Shown: positions 8,529-16,807 of the stretch, one piece after another | Layout: every line of letters starts with the position of its first letter | Position numbering within the stretch: the stretch's first letter is position 1 | Source of the DNA: Levilinea saccharolytica | GTDB lineage: Bacteria; Chloroflexota; Anaerolineae; Anaerolineales; Anaerolineaceae | Direction: 5' to 3' | Assembly (NCBI RefSeq): GCF_001306035.1 | Contig: NZ_LGCM01000065.1 | Location: forward strand, 248,001 to 312,000 | Length of the DNA: 64,000 nt | Program-made: the position numbers and the translations under genes | Notes under the pieces: generated by a model | The model's input: the letters and a program-made list of their open reading frames with translations, nothing else | Told to the model about the DNA's origin: nothing | The model's database searches: none

Positions 8529-9443
8529 ATGACAATTAATCTTTCGCCATTAACAGAAATAGTTATTATTTTTCTGTTTATTTATCTATTGGTTGCCATG
8601 TTCAGCCGCGAGGATTTTGAAAGATCTTTTTCAAAAATACGAACATTATATCAGGAGGCTTCTCTAAGGGTATCGAATTTAATTGTGGCCCCCTTTGCCC
8701 AAATTGTGAAATATTTCGACGCTACTGATTTGGAAATCAATGAGCGCATAAATAAGAATACAAGTTGGGAAGTAATTGCAAATAATATCTCCACGCTTGA
8801 CATTGCAAAAACAGATGAGCCATTAATTGCCAATCAAATTAAAATTGAAAAGATAGTCGGTAGCACGTTAGGCACTATAATATTTTTAGCAATGATTTAC
8901 GTAAACTCTTTGGAACTTACAGAAGCATTAAATAATATCGGTATCGAAGAAAATCCTCCTTCATTTCTAAGATTAGAGATGACCTATCGTGTAATGATTC
9001 ATACTTTTGGGATAGCAGTATCTAACGGAATCTATATTTCTGATCTCCTAAATAATACCAGCTTTACTAGCGCATCACATAACAGAGGGAGAATTAGGAA
9101 ACTGTTATTATTTTTGAGAATAGTTTGTATTGGGTTTACCTTGATCGTTTTGTTGTTGTTGACCATGAAAGATTCGACAATCCCATATTATGCTTTGGCT
9201 TTCCTTCAAATCCCATTAATGCTTACGTTAATGTTATCAGCGAATTACATCCACACAGGAGTAATTGTTCTATTTTATATTCTATTCTATGTCATAAGGT
9301 TATTGTTGTTTCTTTGGAATTTAGCAATATTTTTTACCTTTTGGGTAATGGAATCCCTGTTATACCTTCTTTTGATCCCTCTTCAAAAGATCGTTCATTC
9401 CTCTGGTAGATATCTATCAAAAATCATCAACAAAAAAGGGTGA
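8529..9443 (+). CDS. Uncharacterised multi-pass membrane protein paired with Roco GTPase
   Basis: I do not recognise the family of this 304-residue protein. It has an N-terminal helix (about 9-25), a soluble stretch (about 26-115) and a helix near 118-133. A second soluble part with polar and charged residues follows (about 134-190). Then come at least three closely spaced, strongly hydrophobic segments (about 198-216, 222-240 and 243-290). Start ATG 8529 has GAGGGG just upstream. The gene ends 7 bp before the Roco gene, so the two are almost certainly co-transcribed. It is AT-rich like the rest of the island. A membrane effector or sensor controlled by the GTPase is plausible, but that is inference from adjacency. 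Confidence 0.72.
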   Translation: MTINLSPLTEIVIIFLFIYLLVAMFSREDFERSFSKIRTLYQEASLRVSNLIVAPFAQIVKYFDATDLEINERINKNTSWEVIANNISTLDIAKTDEPLIANQIKIEKIVGSTLGTIIFLAMIYVNSLELTEALNNIGIEENPPSFLRLEMTYRVMIHTFGIAVSNGIYISDLLNNTSFTSASHNRGRIRKLLLFLRIVCIGFTLIVLLLLTMKDSTIPYYALAFLQIPLMLTLMLSANYIHTGVIVLFYILFYVIRLLLFLWNLAIFFTFWVMESLLYLLLIPLQKIVHSSGRYLSKIINKKG

Positions 9444-9450
9444 TTCCATT

Positions 9451-11529
9451 ATGGAAAATTCGGTTGCCGAACTAATAATGCAAGCAAAAGATGGTAATCA
9501 TGGCTTTTTGTCCCTTAAGGGCAAAAAACTAAATGAATTCCCCCTTGATATATGCACTTTAACAAGTATCCATATGTTGGACATTTCAGACAATAATATT
9601 AAAAGTATACCTGCTGAGATTCAAAATTTGACTAATTTAGTAGAGATAAATGCTAACGGAAACCAGATAGAGAATATTCCTACGGAACTCGGAAACCTCA
9701 AAAAATTAAAACGTCTCTTCCTAAAAGGAAATCCAATTCAACAATTACCTTCATCATTACGGGCACTCAAATTAGAACAAATCGACCTTCAAGGGAGCAA
9801 TCTTGGTATTCCCCCTGAAATTCTCACAAAGTCTACAAGTGCCGTTAGCCTTTTTGATTATTATTTTTCCAACGAAACACTCCCCTTGCGTGAAGCAAAG
9901 GTCATACTTGTTGGACAAGGTTCAGTAGGAAAAACATCCCTAGTAAATCGCTTGGTAAATGGAACATATAATCCACAAGAAGGCAAAACAAATGGCATTG
10001 GAATTACAAAATGGCGAGTTGATGTACAGCCAGAAAACAGAGAATTGTCCGAAACCATAAGTCTCAACATATGGGATTTTGGTGGACAAGAGATCATGCA
10101 CGCTACGCATCAATTTTTTCTCACAAAACGCTCACTTTATTTGCTAGTATGTAATGCAAGAAACTCGGAGTCAGATAACAAATTAGATTACTGGTTAAAA
10201 ATAATTCGTTCTTTTGGTGGAAACTCACCTGTAATAATTGTCGGTAATAAAATTGATCAGCACTCATTTGACATTGATAGACGTGGTTTGCTCAATAAAT
10301 ATCCCCAAGTAAAAGCAATTATTGATACTTCTTGTATTGACAATAGTGGTATTTCGAAATTGAAGGAGGCAATTTCTCAAGAAATTGCGAATTTATCTCA
10401 CATTTTTGATTTGGTACCGAAAAAGTGGTTTGATATCAAGGATAAACTTTCTGCCTTGGGTAAAAGCTATTTACCTTATGATGAATACAAGAAAATCTGT
10501 ATGAAAGAAGGAGTTTCATCCGTTACAGATCAACATACACTTATTGGATTCTTGCACGATTTAGGAACGATGATCTATTTTCAAGAAGAACCTCGTCTAC
10601 AAGAATTAGGTATTTTAGATCCCGAATGGGTTACAAATGGTGTTTACCAAATTATTAATTCCAATTCACTGTTTCAAACTTATGGCATTTTGAGTTTGAA
10701 AGATCTGGAAAGTATACTACCGCCAAGCGTATATTCCCGATCTCAATATACCTTTATTATTGATATTATGCAAAAATTTGAATTATGTTATCCTTTTGAC
10801 AATGACGCCAATCAATACTTAATACCAGATCTATTACGGAAGGATGAACCTGATACTGGTGATTGGCAAAATGCATTGACCTTTCAGTATCAATATAGTG
10901 TGCTTCCGAGCAGCATATTATCGCGTTTCATTGTTAGGATGCACCCATTAATAAGTAAAAATACAGTCTGGAGGAATGGAGTTGTTCTCATTGTTGATGA
11001 CCGACGTATAAGAGTTAAAGCAGATTATGATTTATCAAGAATAACTATAGAAATTGAAGGCGACGGTCTTAAGAGGGATGCCTTACAACAGATTCGCTCA
11101 CAACTTAAAGCAATTCACGAAACCATTCCCGGACTAGAAGTAACAGAGCAAGTACCAATTCCTGGTCATCCTGATATTTTTGTCACTTACAAATTACTTC
11201 TCAACCTAGAAAGTCGCAAAGATTTTAAACATTTTGTTGATAAATTAAATGATTATATTGATGTTCGAAATTTACTTGATGGGGTTGTATCGCCAATGAG
11301 TCAAGAAAGGCAGCACCCGCCAATCACTCGTCAAAAAATTTGGATATCTGTTTTGACATCCCCTAAACATTTTGGACAATTTGCTCTAGATATTTTTGGA
11401 CGTAGTGACGCAAAAGAATCTACGTCAATAATTGTCGGTTGGCTAATAATAATCGTAGTAATTCTCATTTGGACAGGCGTAATCTCGATTCAGACGATTG
11501 AATCTATTTGGCGTTTGTTTTTTCCTTAA
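9451..11529 (+). CDS. Roco-family protein: LRR-Roc-COR GTPase with C-terminal membrane anchor
   Basis: A protein of 692 residues. Residues ~18-130 are leucine-rich repeats (for example LDISDNNIKSIPAEIQNLTN). The Roc GTPase follows: Walker A GQGSVGKTS (155-163), switch II DFGGQE (209-214) and NKID (266-269). Residues ~330-560 form the COR dimerisation domain, with its characteristic LPPSVYSRSQYTF...MQKFELCYPF block. A last hydrophobic helix (about 657-678, SIIVGWLIIIVVILIWTGV) would anchor the C-terminus, with a short tail after it. Bacterial Roco proteins are G proteins activated by dimerisation. This one probably works at the membrane with the preceding gene product. The pair is bracketed by inverted IS-derived repeats and has low GC, which suggests horizontal acquisition. 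Confidence 0.93.
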   Translation: MENSVAELIMQAKDGNHGFLSLKGKKLNEFPLDICTLTSIHMLDISDNNIKSIPAEIQNLTNLVEINANGNQIENIPTELGNLKKLKRLFLKGNPIQQLPSSLRALKLEQIDLQGSNLGIPPEILTKSTSAVSLFDYYFSNETLPLREAKVILVGQGSVGKTSLVNRLVNGTYNPQEGKTNGIGITKWRVDVQPENRELSETISLNIWDFGGQEIMHATHQFFLTKRSLYLLVCNARNSESDNKLDYWLKIIRSFGGNSPVIIVGNKIDQHSFDIDRRGLLNKYPQVKAIIDTSCIDNSGISKLKEAISQEIANLSHIFDLVPKKWFDIKDKLSALGKSYLPYDEYKKICMKEGVSSVTDQHTLIGFLHDLGTMIYFQEEPRLQELGILDPEWVTNGVYQIINSNSLFQTYGILSLKDLESILPPSVYSRSQYTFIIDIMQKFELCYPFDNDANQYLIPDLLRKDEPDTGDWQNALTFQYQYSVLPSSILSRFIVRMHPLISKNTVWRNGVVLIVDDRRIRVKADYDLSRITIEIEGDGLKRDALQQIRSQLKAIHETIPGLEVTEQVPIPGHPDIFVTYKLLLNLESRKDFKHFVDKLNDYIDVRNLLDGVVSPMSQERQHPPITRQKIWISVLTSPKHFGQFALDIFGRSDAKESTSIIVGWLIIIVVILIWTGVISIQTIESIWRLFFP

Positions 11530-11700
11530 TGTAGTATTCCAGTATCCACAACTTAGCAAAGTGTGAACTTGATTGGCGGGAACTTGTAGCTTTTGAAAAA
11601 TCAAAAACATTATCCAAGTCCACCTTCCATATCAATCACTTGCTCCAGTTACAAGCAAAGGATCACTATTTGTAATTGTCCACCATTTATATTTATTCTC

Positions 11701-11852
11701 TTGATCGCGTAAATCTTTTTCCATAAATTCGAGTCAGAAACATCCATCGTTCTTTTCCAATAAAATGACTTGCCAGAACAATATTTTTTTCCAATCTGCC
11801 ACTCCTCATTAATCTCCATCAAGACGGCTGAAGTCAGCCTCGAACAGTACAC
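11701..11852 (-). mobile_element. Right copy of the 152-bp IS256-like transposase-derived inverted repeat
   Basis: This is the inverted partner of 8305-8456. In the minus frame it reads VYCSRLTSAVLMEINEEW followed by QIGKKYCSGKSFYWKR, the C-terminal end of an IS256-type transposase. The open frame continues on both sides (11649-11936) but without transposase similarity and without a plausible start. The rest of 11530-11950 holds no gene that I can support. A TATAAT at 11928-11933 probably serves the next gene. Confidence 0.65.
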
Positions 11853-11950
11853 ATCAAAACCGCGTAATGCAACCCTTTCTCGCCTGATTGAACACCAGCC
11901 GAATCCCCCACTTTCCCTCACTCGGCCTATAATCAAAGCATGGAGACCGT

Positions 11951-12529
11951 ATGACCTTCTTCAAAATCGCTTACTGGCTGGGACTGTTCGTTGAAATGGG
12001 GGTGCGCGCCCCGCTGCGCAAGACCTGGAAAAGCAGCGTCAAAGTGGATTCGCGCGTGTCGGCCACCGAGAAAATTCTGCTGGGCCTGCTCTCGGTGTTC
12101 ATGTTCTTCCTGCCGCTGGTGTACGCGCTGACCCCCTGGCTGGATTTTGCCAATTACACCCTGCCGGGGTGGATGGGCTGGGCCGGGGTGGTGATTTTGG
12201 CGGGGGCGCTGTTCGTGTTCATCCGTGCCCACCGCGATTTGAAAGCCAACTGGTCGCCGTCGCTGGAGATCTTCCAGGAGCACAGCCTGGTGACGGGCGG
12301 CATTTACGGCCTGATCCGCCACCCCATGTACGCCAGCCAGTGGCTGTGGGTCATCGCCCAAATTCTGCTGCTGCAAAACTGGCTGGCCGGGCCTTTGGAC
12401 CTGGTGTTTTTCATCCCCTTTTACTTCCTGCGCGTGCGCGCCGAGGAAAAGATGATGCTGGACACCTTTGGCGAGTCCTACCGCGCTTACATGCGCCAGA
12501 CCGGCGGGGTGCTCCCCCGGCTGCGCTGA
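11951..12529 (+). CDS. Isoprenylcysteine carboxyl methyltransferase (ICMT/PEMT-like) family protein
   Basis: A protein of 192 residues with about four or five membrane helices. The C-terminal SAM-binding block of the ICMT/phospholipid methyltransferase superfamily is clear: GIYGLIRHPMYASQW, then RVRAEEKMMLDTFGESYRAYM. In bacteria these membrane enzymes methylate varied small or lipid substrates, so protein prenylcysteine is not implied. ATG 11951 has GGAG at 11942-11945 and a TATAAT at 11928-11933, giving a leader of only about ten bases. GC content returns to the host level from this gene on, marking the right edge of the island. Confidence 0.83.
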   Translation: MTFFKIAYWLGLFVEMGVRAPLRKTWKSSVKVDSRVSATEKILLGLLSVFMFFLPLVYALTPWLDFANYTLPGWMGWAGVVILAGALFVFIRAHRDLKANWSPSLEIFQEHSLVTGGIYGLIRHPMYASQWLWVIAQILLLQNWLAGPLDLVFFIPFYFLRVRAEEKMMLDTFGESYRAYMRQTGGVLPRLR

Positions 12530-12550
12530 TTTTTGACGAAAGGAAGCGGT

Positions 12551-13084
12551 ATGTTGGATCATCTAATCCTGCGCAATGAGACCCCGGCGGATATTCAGGC
12601 CATCGGGGAGGTCACCGAGGCCGCCTTTGCCACCCTGAAATCTGAAAATATTACGGAACATTTCATCGTCGAGACGCTGCGCGCCGCGGGCGCGCTGGCC
12701 GTCTCTCTGGTGGCCGAGCTGGACGGCCGCCTGATTGGGCACATCGCTTTTTCCCCGGTGGTGCTTTCCGACGGCACGCCGGGCTGGTACGGGTTAGGGC
12801 CGGTGTCGGTGCTGCCCGAATTTCAGCGCCAGGGGGTCGGCCAGGCCCTGATCCGTGAAGGGCTGGCGCGGCTGCGCGGCCTGCACGCCCGCGGGTGCTG
12901 CCTGGTGGGGCATCCGGAGTATTACCCCAAGTTCGGGTTCGTCAACGTTCCCGGGCTGGGGCATGAGGGCGTGCCGCCGGAGGTCTTTTTCGCGCTGTCG
13001 TTTGACGGGCACTATCCCCAGGGGACGGCGGTTTTTCACCCCGCTTTCGCCGCCCAGGGTCATCCCCCAGACAGCGCTGTGTGA
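12551..13084 (+). CDS. GNAT N-acetyltransferase, YhbS-like
   Basis: A protein of 177 residues. The acetyl-CoA loop follows the strand LGPVSVLPEFQRQGVGQALI (Q-R-Q-G-V-G-x-A). The next block, GCCLVGHPEYYPKFGF, is the typical C-terminal motif of the YhbS branch of GNAT enzymes. Start ATG 12551 has AAAGGAAG upstream; an in-frame TTG at 12533 is less likely. It lies 21 bp after the methyltransferase gene. The acetyl acceptor is unknown. Confidence 0.88.
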   Translation: MLDHLILRNETPADIQAIGEVTEAAFATLKSENITEHFIVETLRAAGALAVSLVAELDGRLIGHIAFSPVVLSDGTPGWYGLGPVSVLPEFQRQGVGQALIREGLARLRGLHARGCCLVGHPEYYPKFGFVNVPGLGHEGVPPEVFFALSFDGHYPQGTAVFHPAFAAQGHPPDSAV

Positions 13085-13145
13085 TACAATTCACATTGCG
13101 GAGGGCGGGCCGCCGATTTTTGCAGACCCAAATGGGAGAAATTGG

Positions 13146-13616
13146 ATGACAAAACCTGAAATTACAAACGCCGCGGGCGAAGAGCAAAACGCCAACTACC
13201 TGCCCATGCAGGTGGGCGCCATGACCCTGGAGCAGATTGTTTCGGTCTTCACCCACCTGCCGGTGGACGTGACCTTTGTGGATGAGGGCAACGATGTGCG
13301 CTTCTATTCGGGCGGGCCGCACCGCATTTTTGAGCGCACCCCGGACGTGATCGGGCGCAACGTGATGAGCTGCCACCACCCCGACAGCGTGCACATCGTC
13401 TACCAGATTCTGGAAGATTTCCGCGCTGGGCTGCGCGACACGGCTGAATTTTGGATCCAGACCAAACCGGAGCAGGGCAGCCGCTTCATCCATATCCGCT
13501 ACTTTGCGGTGCGCAGTCCCCAGGGCAAATTTCAGGGGACGCTGGAAGTGACCCAGGACGTCACCGAGATCCGCAAGCTGGAAGGTGAACGCCGCCTGCT
13601 GGACGAGCTAAAGTAA
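13146..13616 (+). CDS. PAS-domain protein related to the C-terminal part of DUF438 proteins
   Basis: A protein of 156 residues made of essentially one PAS domain (about residues 28-150). VTFVDEGNDVRFYSGGPHRIF starts the core, CHHPDSVHIVYQILEDFRAG is the characteristic DUF438-type PAS helix, and IHIRYFAVRSPQGKFQGTLE with VTQDVTEIRKLEGERRLLD ends it. In DUF438 proteins this domain follows hemerythrin-like and DUF1858-type parts, which are absent here, so this is a free-standing PAS module. It may bind heme, flavin or a small ligand and signal through a partner. It is followed by a terminator. Confidence 0.82.
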   Translation: MTKPEITNAAGEEQNANYLPMQVGAMTLEQIVSVFTHLPVDVTFVDEGNDVRFYSGGPHRIFERTPDVIGRNVMSCHHPDSVHIVYQILEDFRAGLRDTAEFWIQTKPEQGSRFIHIRYFAVRSPQGKFQGTLEVTQDVTEIRKLEGERRLLDELK

Positions 13617-13638
13617 GGCCCATCCTCTGTCAGAATCC

Positions 13639-13668
13639 AAAGCGCCCCCAATGCATGAGGGCGCTTTT
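13639..13668 (+). terminator. Intrinsic terminator after the PAS gene
   Basis: AAAGCGCCC (13639-13647) pairs with GGGCGCTTT (13659-13667). The loop is 11 nt and one further T follows. Confidence 0.72.
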
Positions 13669-13696
13669 CATACCAATAATCGAGCCGGAGGGGAAC

Positions 13697-14548
13697 TTAT
13701 TCCACCGGCGGCACGCTGCGCATGTGAATTTCGGGAAGATCTGAGGGGCGGCGGGCGATGAGGCGGATGATTTCTTTGAATAAGCCCTGTAACACGACGC
13801 CCAAAGAAAAGCTGTTGACCAGCAGGCCGGTCTTGCCGTCGGTGGCGGACGAAGCCGCCCAGACCGCCTTACGGGCCGGGTAATCTGGTTTGCGGCCCAG
13901 AATGCGCAGCACTGCGGGAAAGGCCTTCAGGCGGTGTTCATGGCCCTGGACGACATCGAACTGGGTGAGCATGTCGGTGATGACCATGCCGGGGCTGAAA
14001 TTAAGGATGTCCACGCCGCTGTCGGCGTACTCCTGCGCCAGCGCCTTGGTGAAGGACAGCACCCAGGCTTTGGAAGCCCCGTAGGCGTTTTGGTAGGGGG
14101 CCGGGCTTTTATAGCCCTTCCCGACCATGTTGATCAGTTTGCCGGAGCGTTGGGGCAGGAACAGCTGCAGGGCGGTTCGTGAGCCGTGATAAACCCCCAG
14201 GATGTTGGTCTGCACCACTTTGGTGAAATCTTCCGCGGAATAGCTCATGGTGGGGCCGTAAGCCGTTTCGAGCCCGGCGTTGTTGAACCAGATGTCCACC
14301 TTGCCAAAGGTCTGCACCGCCAGTTGGGCCAGCGCCGAGACCTGCTCCGGCTGCGAGACATCACAGGCCAGGCCGGCCGCCCGGTATCCCGCTGCCTGCA
14401 AGCGCTGGACGGCCGCGTCCACCGCCGCCTGCGTACGGGAGGAGATCACCACCGCCGCGCCTTCGCGGGCATAGGCTTCTGCAATTGCCAGGCCGATGCC
14501 GCGCGTGCTGCCCGTAATCACCGCTATTTTTCCATCCAGAGTACCCAT
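13697..14548 (-). CDS. SDR-family NAD(P)-dependent oxidoreductase
   Basis: A short-chain dehydrogenase/reductase of 283 residues. It has the Rossmann cofactor motif TGSTRGIG, the NNAG motif in FNNAGLE, and the catalytic Y-x-x-x-K in AYGASKAW. At the place of the usual catalytic serine, about 13 residues before the tyrosine, the sequence is NMVGKGYKS, so a glycine appears there. A serine lies eight residues before the tyrosine. The enzyme may therefore be atypical. I chose ATG 14548 (MGTLDGKIAVITG) because GGGAG lies at 14553-14558. The in-frame ATG at 14578 would add ten residues. It is divergent from the MarR gene, which suggests control by MarR. The substrate is unknown. Confidence 0.87.
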   Translation of the reverse strand: MGTLDGKIAVITGSTRGIGLAIAEAYAREGAAVVISSRTQAAVDAAVQRLQAAGYRAAGLACDVSQPEQVSALAQLAVQTFGKVDIWFNNAGLETAYGPTMSYSAEDFTKVVQTNILGVYHGSRTALQLFLPQRSGKLINMVGKGYKSPAPYQNAYGASKAWVLSFTKALAQEYADSGVDILNFSPGMVITDMLTQFDVVQGHEHRLKAFPAVLRILGRKPDYPARKAVWAASSATDGKTGLLVNSFSLGVVLQGLFKEIIRLIARRPSDLPEIHMRSVPPVE

Positions 14549-14599
14549 ATTCGCTCCCATTGGATATAATTCATCCATACATATTATTCACTGGTGTTA

Positions 14600-14628
14600 A
14601 CTATAATCCTGTTGAGGTTTTCTGTCAA
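14600..14628 (-). promoter_or_regulatory. Promoter of the SDR gene, in the SDR/MarR divergent region
   Basis: On the minus strand TTGACA (14623-14628) is followed after exactly 17 bp by TATAGT (14600-14605). The predicted +1 is near 14593. A short dyad TGGAT (14561-14565) and ATCCA (14573-14577) lies just downstream and could be a MarR operator (weak). Confidence 0.75.
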
Positions 14629-14656
14629 TTCTGGCACCGGAAGGGAGAGGCCGCGT

Positions 14657-15088
14657 ATGGAAACCGAAGAATTTTCACAGAGCTTGCTGGACGGCACAGC
14701 GCACCTGATGCGCATTTCGCTCCAGGATCTGATGGGCTTTATGCACCTGAAAGGCCTCTCGATGGCGCAGATCAACGTTCTGTACCAGCTCTATTACCGC
14801 GGGCCGTGTGAGGTGTTGGCCTTCACCCGCGTGCTGGACCTTTCCCCGGCGGGGGCCAGCCAGTTGATTGAACGCATGGTGCGGCAGGGCTGGGTGGAGC
14901 GGGTGGAAGATCCGGCCGACCGGCGGGTGCGGCGCGTGCACCTGACCGAGCCGGGCCGGCAGTTGGCCGCGGAGAGCATCGCCGCGCGCAACGAATGGAT
15001 TGCCCGCTTCAGCGCGCGACTGACCGGCGCGGAAAAGCAGCAGGTGGCGCAGGCCTTCCGGCTGCTGGCGGAACGAATGGAAAGTTAA
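14657..15088 (+). CDS. MarR-family transcriptional regulator
   Basis: A winged-helix regulator of 143 residues. The recognition region LSPAGASQLIERMVRQGWVE and the wing EDPADRRVRRVHLTEPGRQL are typical of MarR. ATG 14657 has AAGGGAGAGG at 14641-14650. Its position divergent from the SDR gene and upstream of an MFS exporter suggests that it controls one or both in response to a small aromatic or toxic compound (inference from family and context). Confidence 0.9.
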   Translation: METEEFSQSLLDGTAHLMRISLQDLMGFMHLKGLSMAQINVLYQLYYRGPCEVLAFTRVLDLSPAGASQLIERMVRQGWVERVEDPADRRVRRVHLTEPGRQLAAESIAARNEWIARFSARLTGAEKQQVAQAFRLLAERMES

Positions 15089-15105
15089 TCCGCAGGTTTT
15101 TTAGG

Positions 15106-15142
15106 AACACCCCCGCTCCGGCTGGAAAGGGGGTGTTTTTTT
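15106..15142 (+). terminator. Intrinsic terminator after marR
   Basis: AACACCCCC (15106-15114) pairs with GGGGGTGTT (15129-15137) and a run of Ts follows. It separates marR from the MFS gene. Confidence 0.85.
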
Positions 15143-15336
15143 ATGTGCTGACCGCAAAAAAGGTTATACAAAAGCTATACTTCATTTCTGCGGCGCAGTA
15201 TAAGCGTAGAGGTTGTGGTGACGGCTGATGGATTCACCCTTCAGGCCGGGCTCAATTGAAATGGGCATGCCAAAACTGAACGGGCCACAAACCAACCGCA
15301 CTTCATATTCTTAAGGGATGTTGAATAGGAAACCCT

Positions 15337-16599
15337 ATGAAAAACTCACGCTTACTGACGATTTTCTTGATTGTCTTTGTGGATCTGTTGGGCTTCAGCC
15401 TGATCCTGCCGCTGCTGCCCTATTATGCCGAATCTTTCGGCGCCACCGCCGCGGTGGTGGGGCTGTTGGTGGCTTCTTATGCGGCGGCTCAGCTGGCAGG
15501 GGCGCCGCTGTTGGGCCGCCTATCCGACCGGATCGGCCGCCGCCCGGTGCTGCTGCTTTCGGTGGCGGGCACCTTCCTGGGTTTTCTGCTGTTAGGCCTG
15601 GCCGCCCCGCTTGGCCGCTGGATCGCCGGGTTCACGGCGCCGCAAGCCGTGAATTGGATCATCCTTGGGGTGCTGTTTTTAAGCCGCATTCTGGACGGGC
15701 TGACGGGCGGTAACATCTCTGTTGCCCAGGCCTATATCACCGATATCACCGATGAACAAAACCGTGCCAAAGGCCTGGGCATGATCGGCGCTGCGTTTGG
15801 GCTGGGCTTTATCATCGGCCCGGCTGCGGGCGGTGCGCTCAGCCAGTGGGGGTACAACGTTCCGGCTTTTGTGGCTGCCGGTGTATCCATGTTGAACTGG
15901 TTGGCCATCTTTTTCTTCCTGCCCGAAAGCCTGACCTCCGAGCAGCGCGCGGCGATGGCCCTGCAGAAACGCCCGCCCTTCACATTCAACGCCTTGCTGC
16001 AGGCGCTCAACCGCCCGAAGGTGGGCCCTCTGCTGCATGTGCGCCTTTTTTATGGGATGGCTTTTGCCACTTTCCAGACCATCTTCTCCCTGTATGCCCA
16101 GTCCATCGGCCTCAGCTCTCGCTCCACGGGCTTTGTGCTGGCGTATGTCGGCATCCTTTCGGTGATCACCCAGGCGGGATTGATTGGGGCGCTGACCCGC
16201 CGCTTCCGGGAAAACTGGCTGATGATCAACGCGCTGTGGCTGATGGCTTTTGCGCTGCTGGCCTGGGCCTTCACCGCGCAGCTGTGGATGCTGCTGATCG
16301 TCATGCTGCCCCTGGCGCTTTCCGGCGGTGTGTTGAACACGGTACTGCAAAGCAGCATCAGCAAATCGGTGGGGCGGGATGAAGTTGGGGGGATCCTGGG
16401 GATCGCCTCCTCGCTGGAAGCCTTCACCCGCGTGATTGCGCCGTCGGTCGGCGGCTTTCTGTTGGGTTCTTTGGGCCGTTGGGCGCCGGGGGTTTTTGCC
16501 GCGCTGCTGATGATCTGGTCCATCAGTTTTGCCTATCGGCGCATTATCCTGCCCGGGCGCAAGGAGAATCTGGCAGCTTCGGCCGCATCCGGTCAGTAA
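15337..16599 (+). CDS. MFS transporter, DHA1/TetA-like
   Basis: A 12-helix major facilitator protein of 420 residues. Motif D-like FVDLLGFSLILPLLP in helix 1 and motif A GRLSDRIGRRPVLL between helices 2 and 3 place it with drug:H+ antiporters of the TetA type. The helix 5 segment GLGFIIGPAAGGAL matches antiporter motif C. The upstream region 15143-15336 holds no gene. It has a TATACT/AGTATA pair (15176-15181, 15197-15202), but I could not define a convincing promoter. The substrate is not predictable; tetracycline resistance should not be assumed. Confidence 0.9.
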   Translation: MKNSRLLTIFLIVFVDLLGFSLILPLLPYYAESFGATAAVVGLLVASYAAAQLAGAPLLGRLSDRIGRRPVLLLSVAGTFLGFLLLGLAAPLGRWIAGFTAPQAVNWIILGVLFLSRILDGLTGGNISVAQAYITDITDEQNRAKGLGMIGAAFGLGFIIGPAAGGALSQWGYNVPAFVAAGVSMLNWLAIFFFLPESLTSEQRAAMALQKRPPFTFNALLQALNRPKVGPLLHVRLFYGMAFATFQTIFSLYAQSIGLSSRSTGFVLAYVGILSVITQAGLIGALTRRFRENWLMINALWLMAFALLAWAFTAQLWMLLIVMLPLALSGGVLNTVLQSSISKSVGRDEVGGILGIASSLEAFTRVIAPSVGGFLLGSLGRWAPGVFAALLMIWSISFAYRRIILPGRKENLAASAASGQ

Positions 16600-16639
16600 T
16601 CAGCGTGTGCCGCGTACTGCGGCCCTCCATGAAGTGAAC

Positions 16640-16685
16640 ATCGCGCGTTGTGCAGCCTCCACGGATGTGCCGCACAGCGCGCGAT
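16640..16685. repeat. Long inverted repeat downstream of the MFS gene
   Basis: ATCGCGCGTTGTGC (16640-16653) and GCACAGCGCGCGAT (16672-16685) pair over 14 bp with one G-T pair. The loop is 18 nt and no T-tract follows. It could stabilise the MFS mRNA 3' end or act as an imperfect terminator. Confidence 0.6.
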
Positions 16686-16709
16686 GGCGTTGTCCGCTCG
16701 TTTTGCGCC

Positions 16710-16737
16710 TTGAAAAGCACCGGGGGGTGGGTATAAT
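16710..16737 (+). promoter_or_regulatory. Promoter of the DUF4256 gene
   Basis: TTGAAA (16710-16715) and TATAAT (16732-16737) are separated by 16 bp. The leader would be about 65 nt. Confidence 0.72.
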
Positions 16738-16807
16738 AAAGACAGTTGAAATCAGATAAAAATCATCCGATATTAACCGATCGGCACACACCTCAGGAAA
16801 AACAACG

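Noticed and set aside
11649-11936. Open frame of 95 codons on the minus strand over the right repeat
   Set aside because: Only the 152-bp repeat part has transposase similarity; the flanking parts are unrelated, there is no ribosome site, and the end crosses into the promoter of the next gene.
16529-16759. 76-codon plus-strand open frame after the MFS gene
   Set aside because: It overlaps the MFS 3' end and covers the inverted repeat and the DUF4256 promoter; no similarity or ribosome site.
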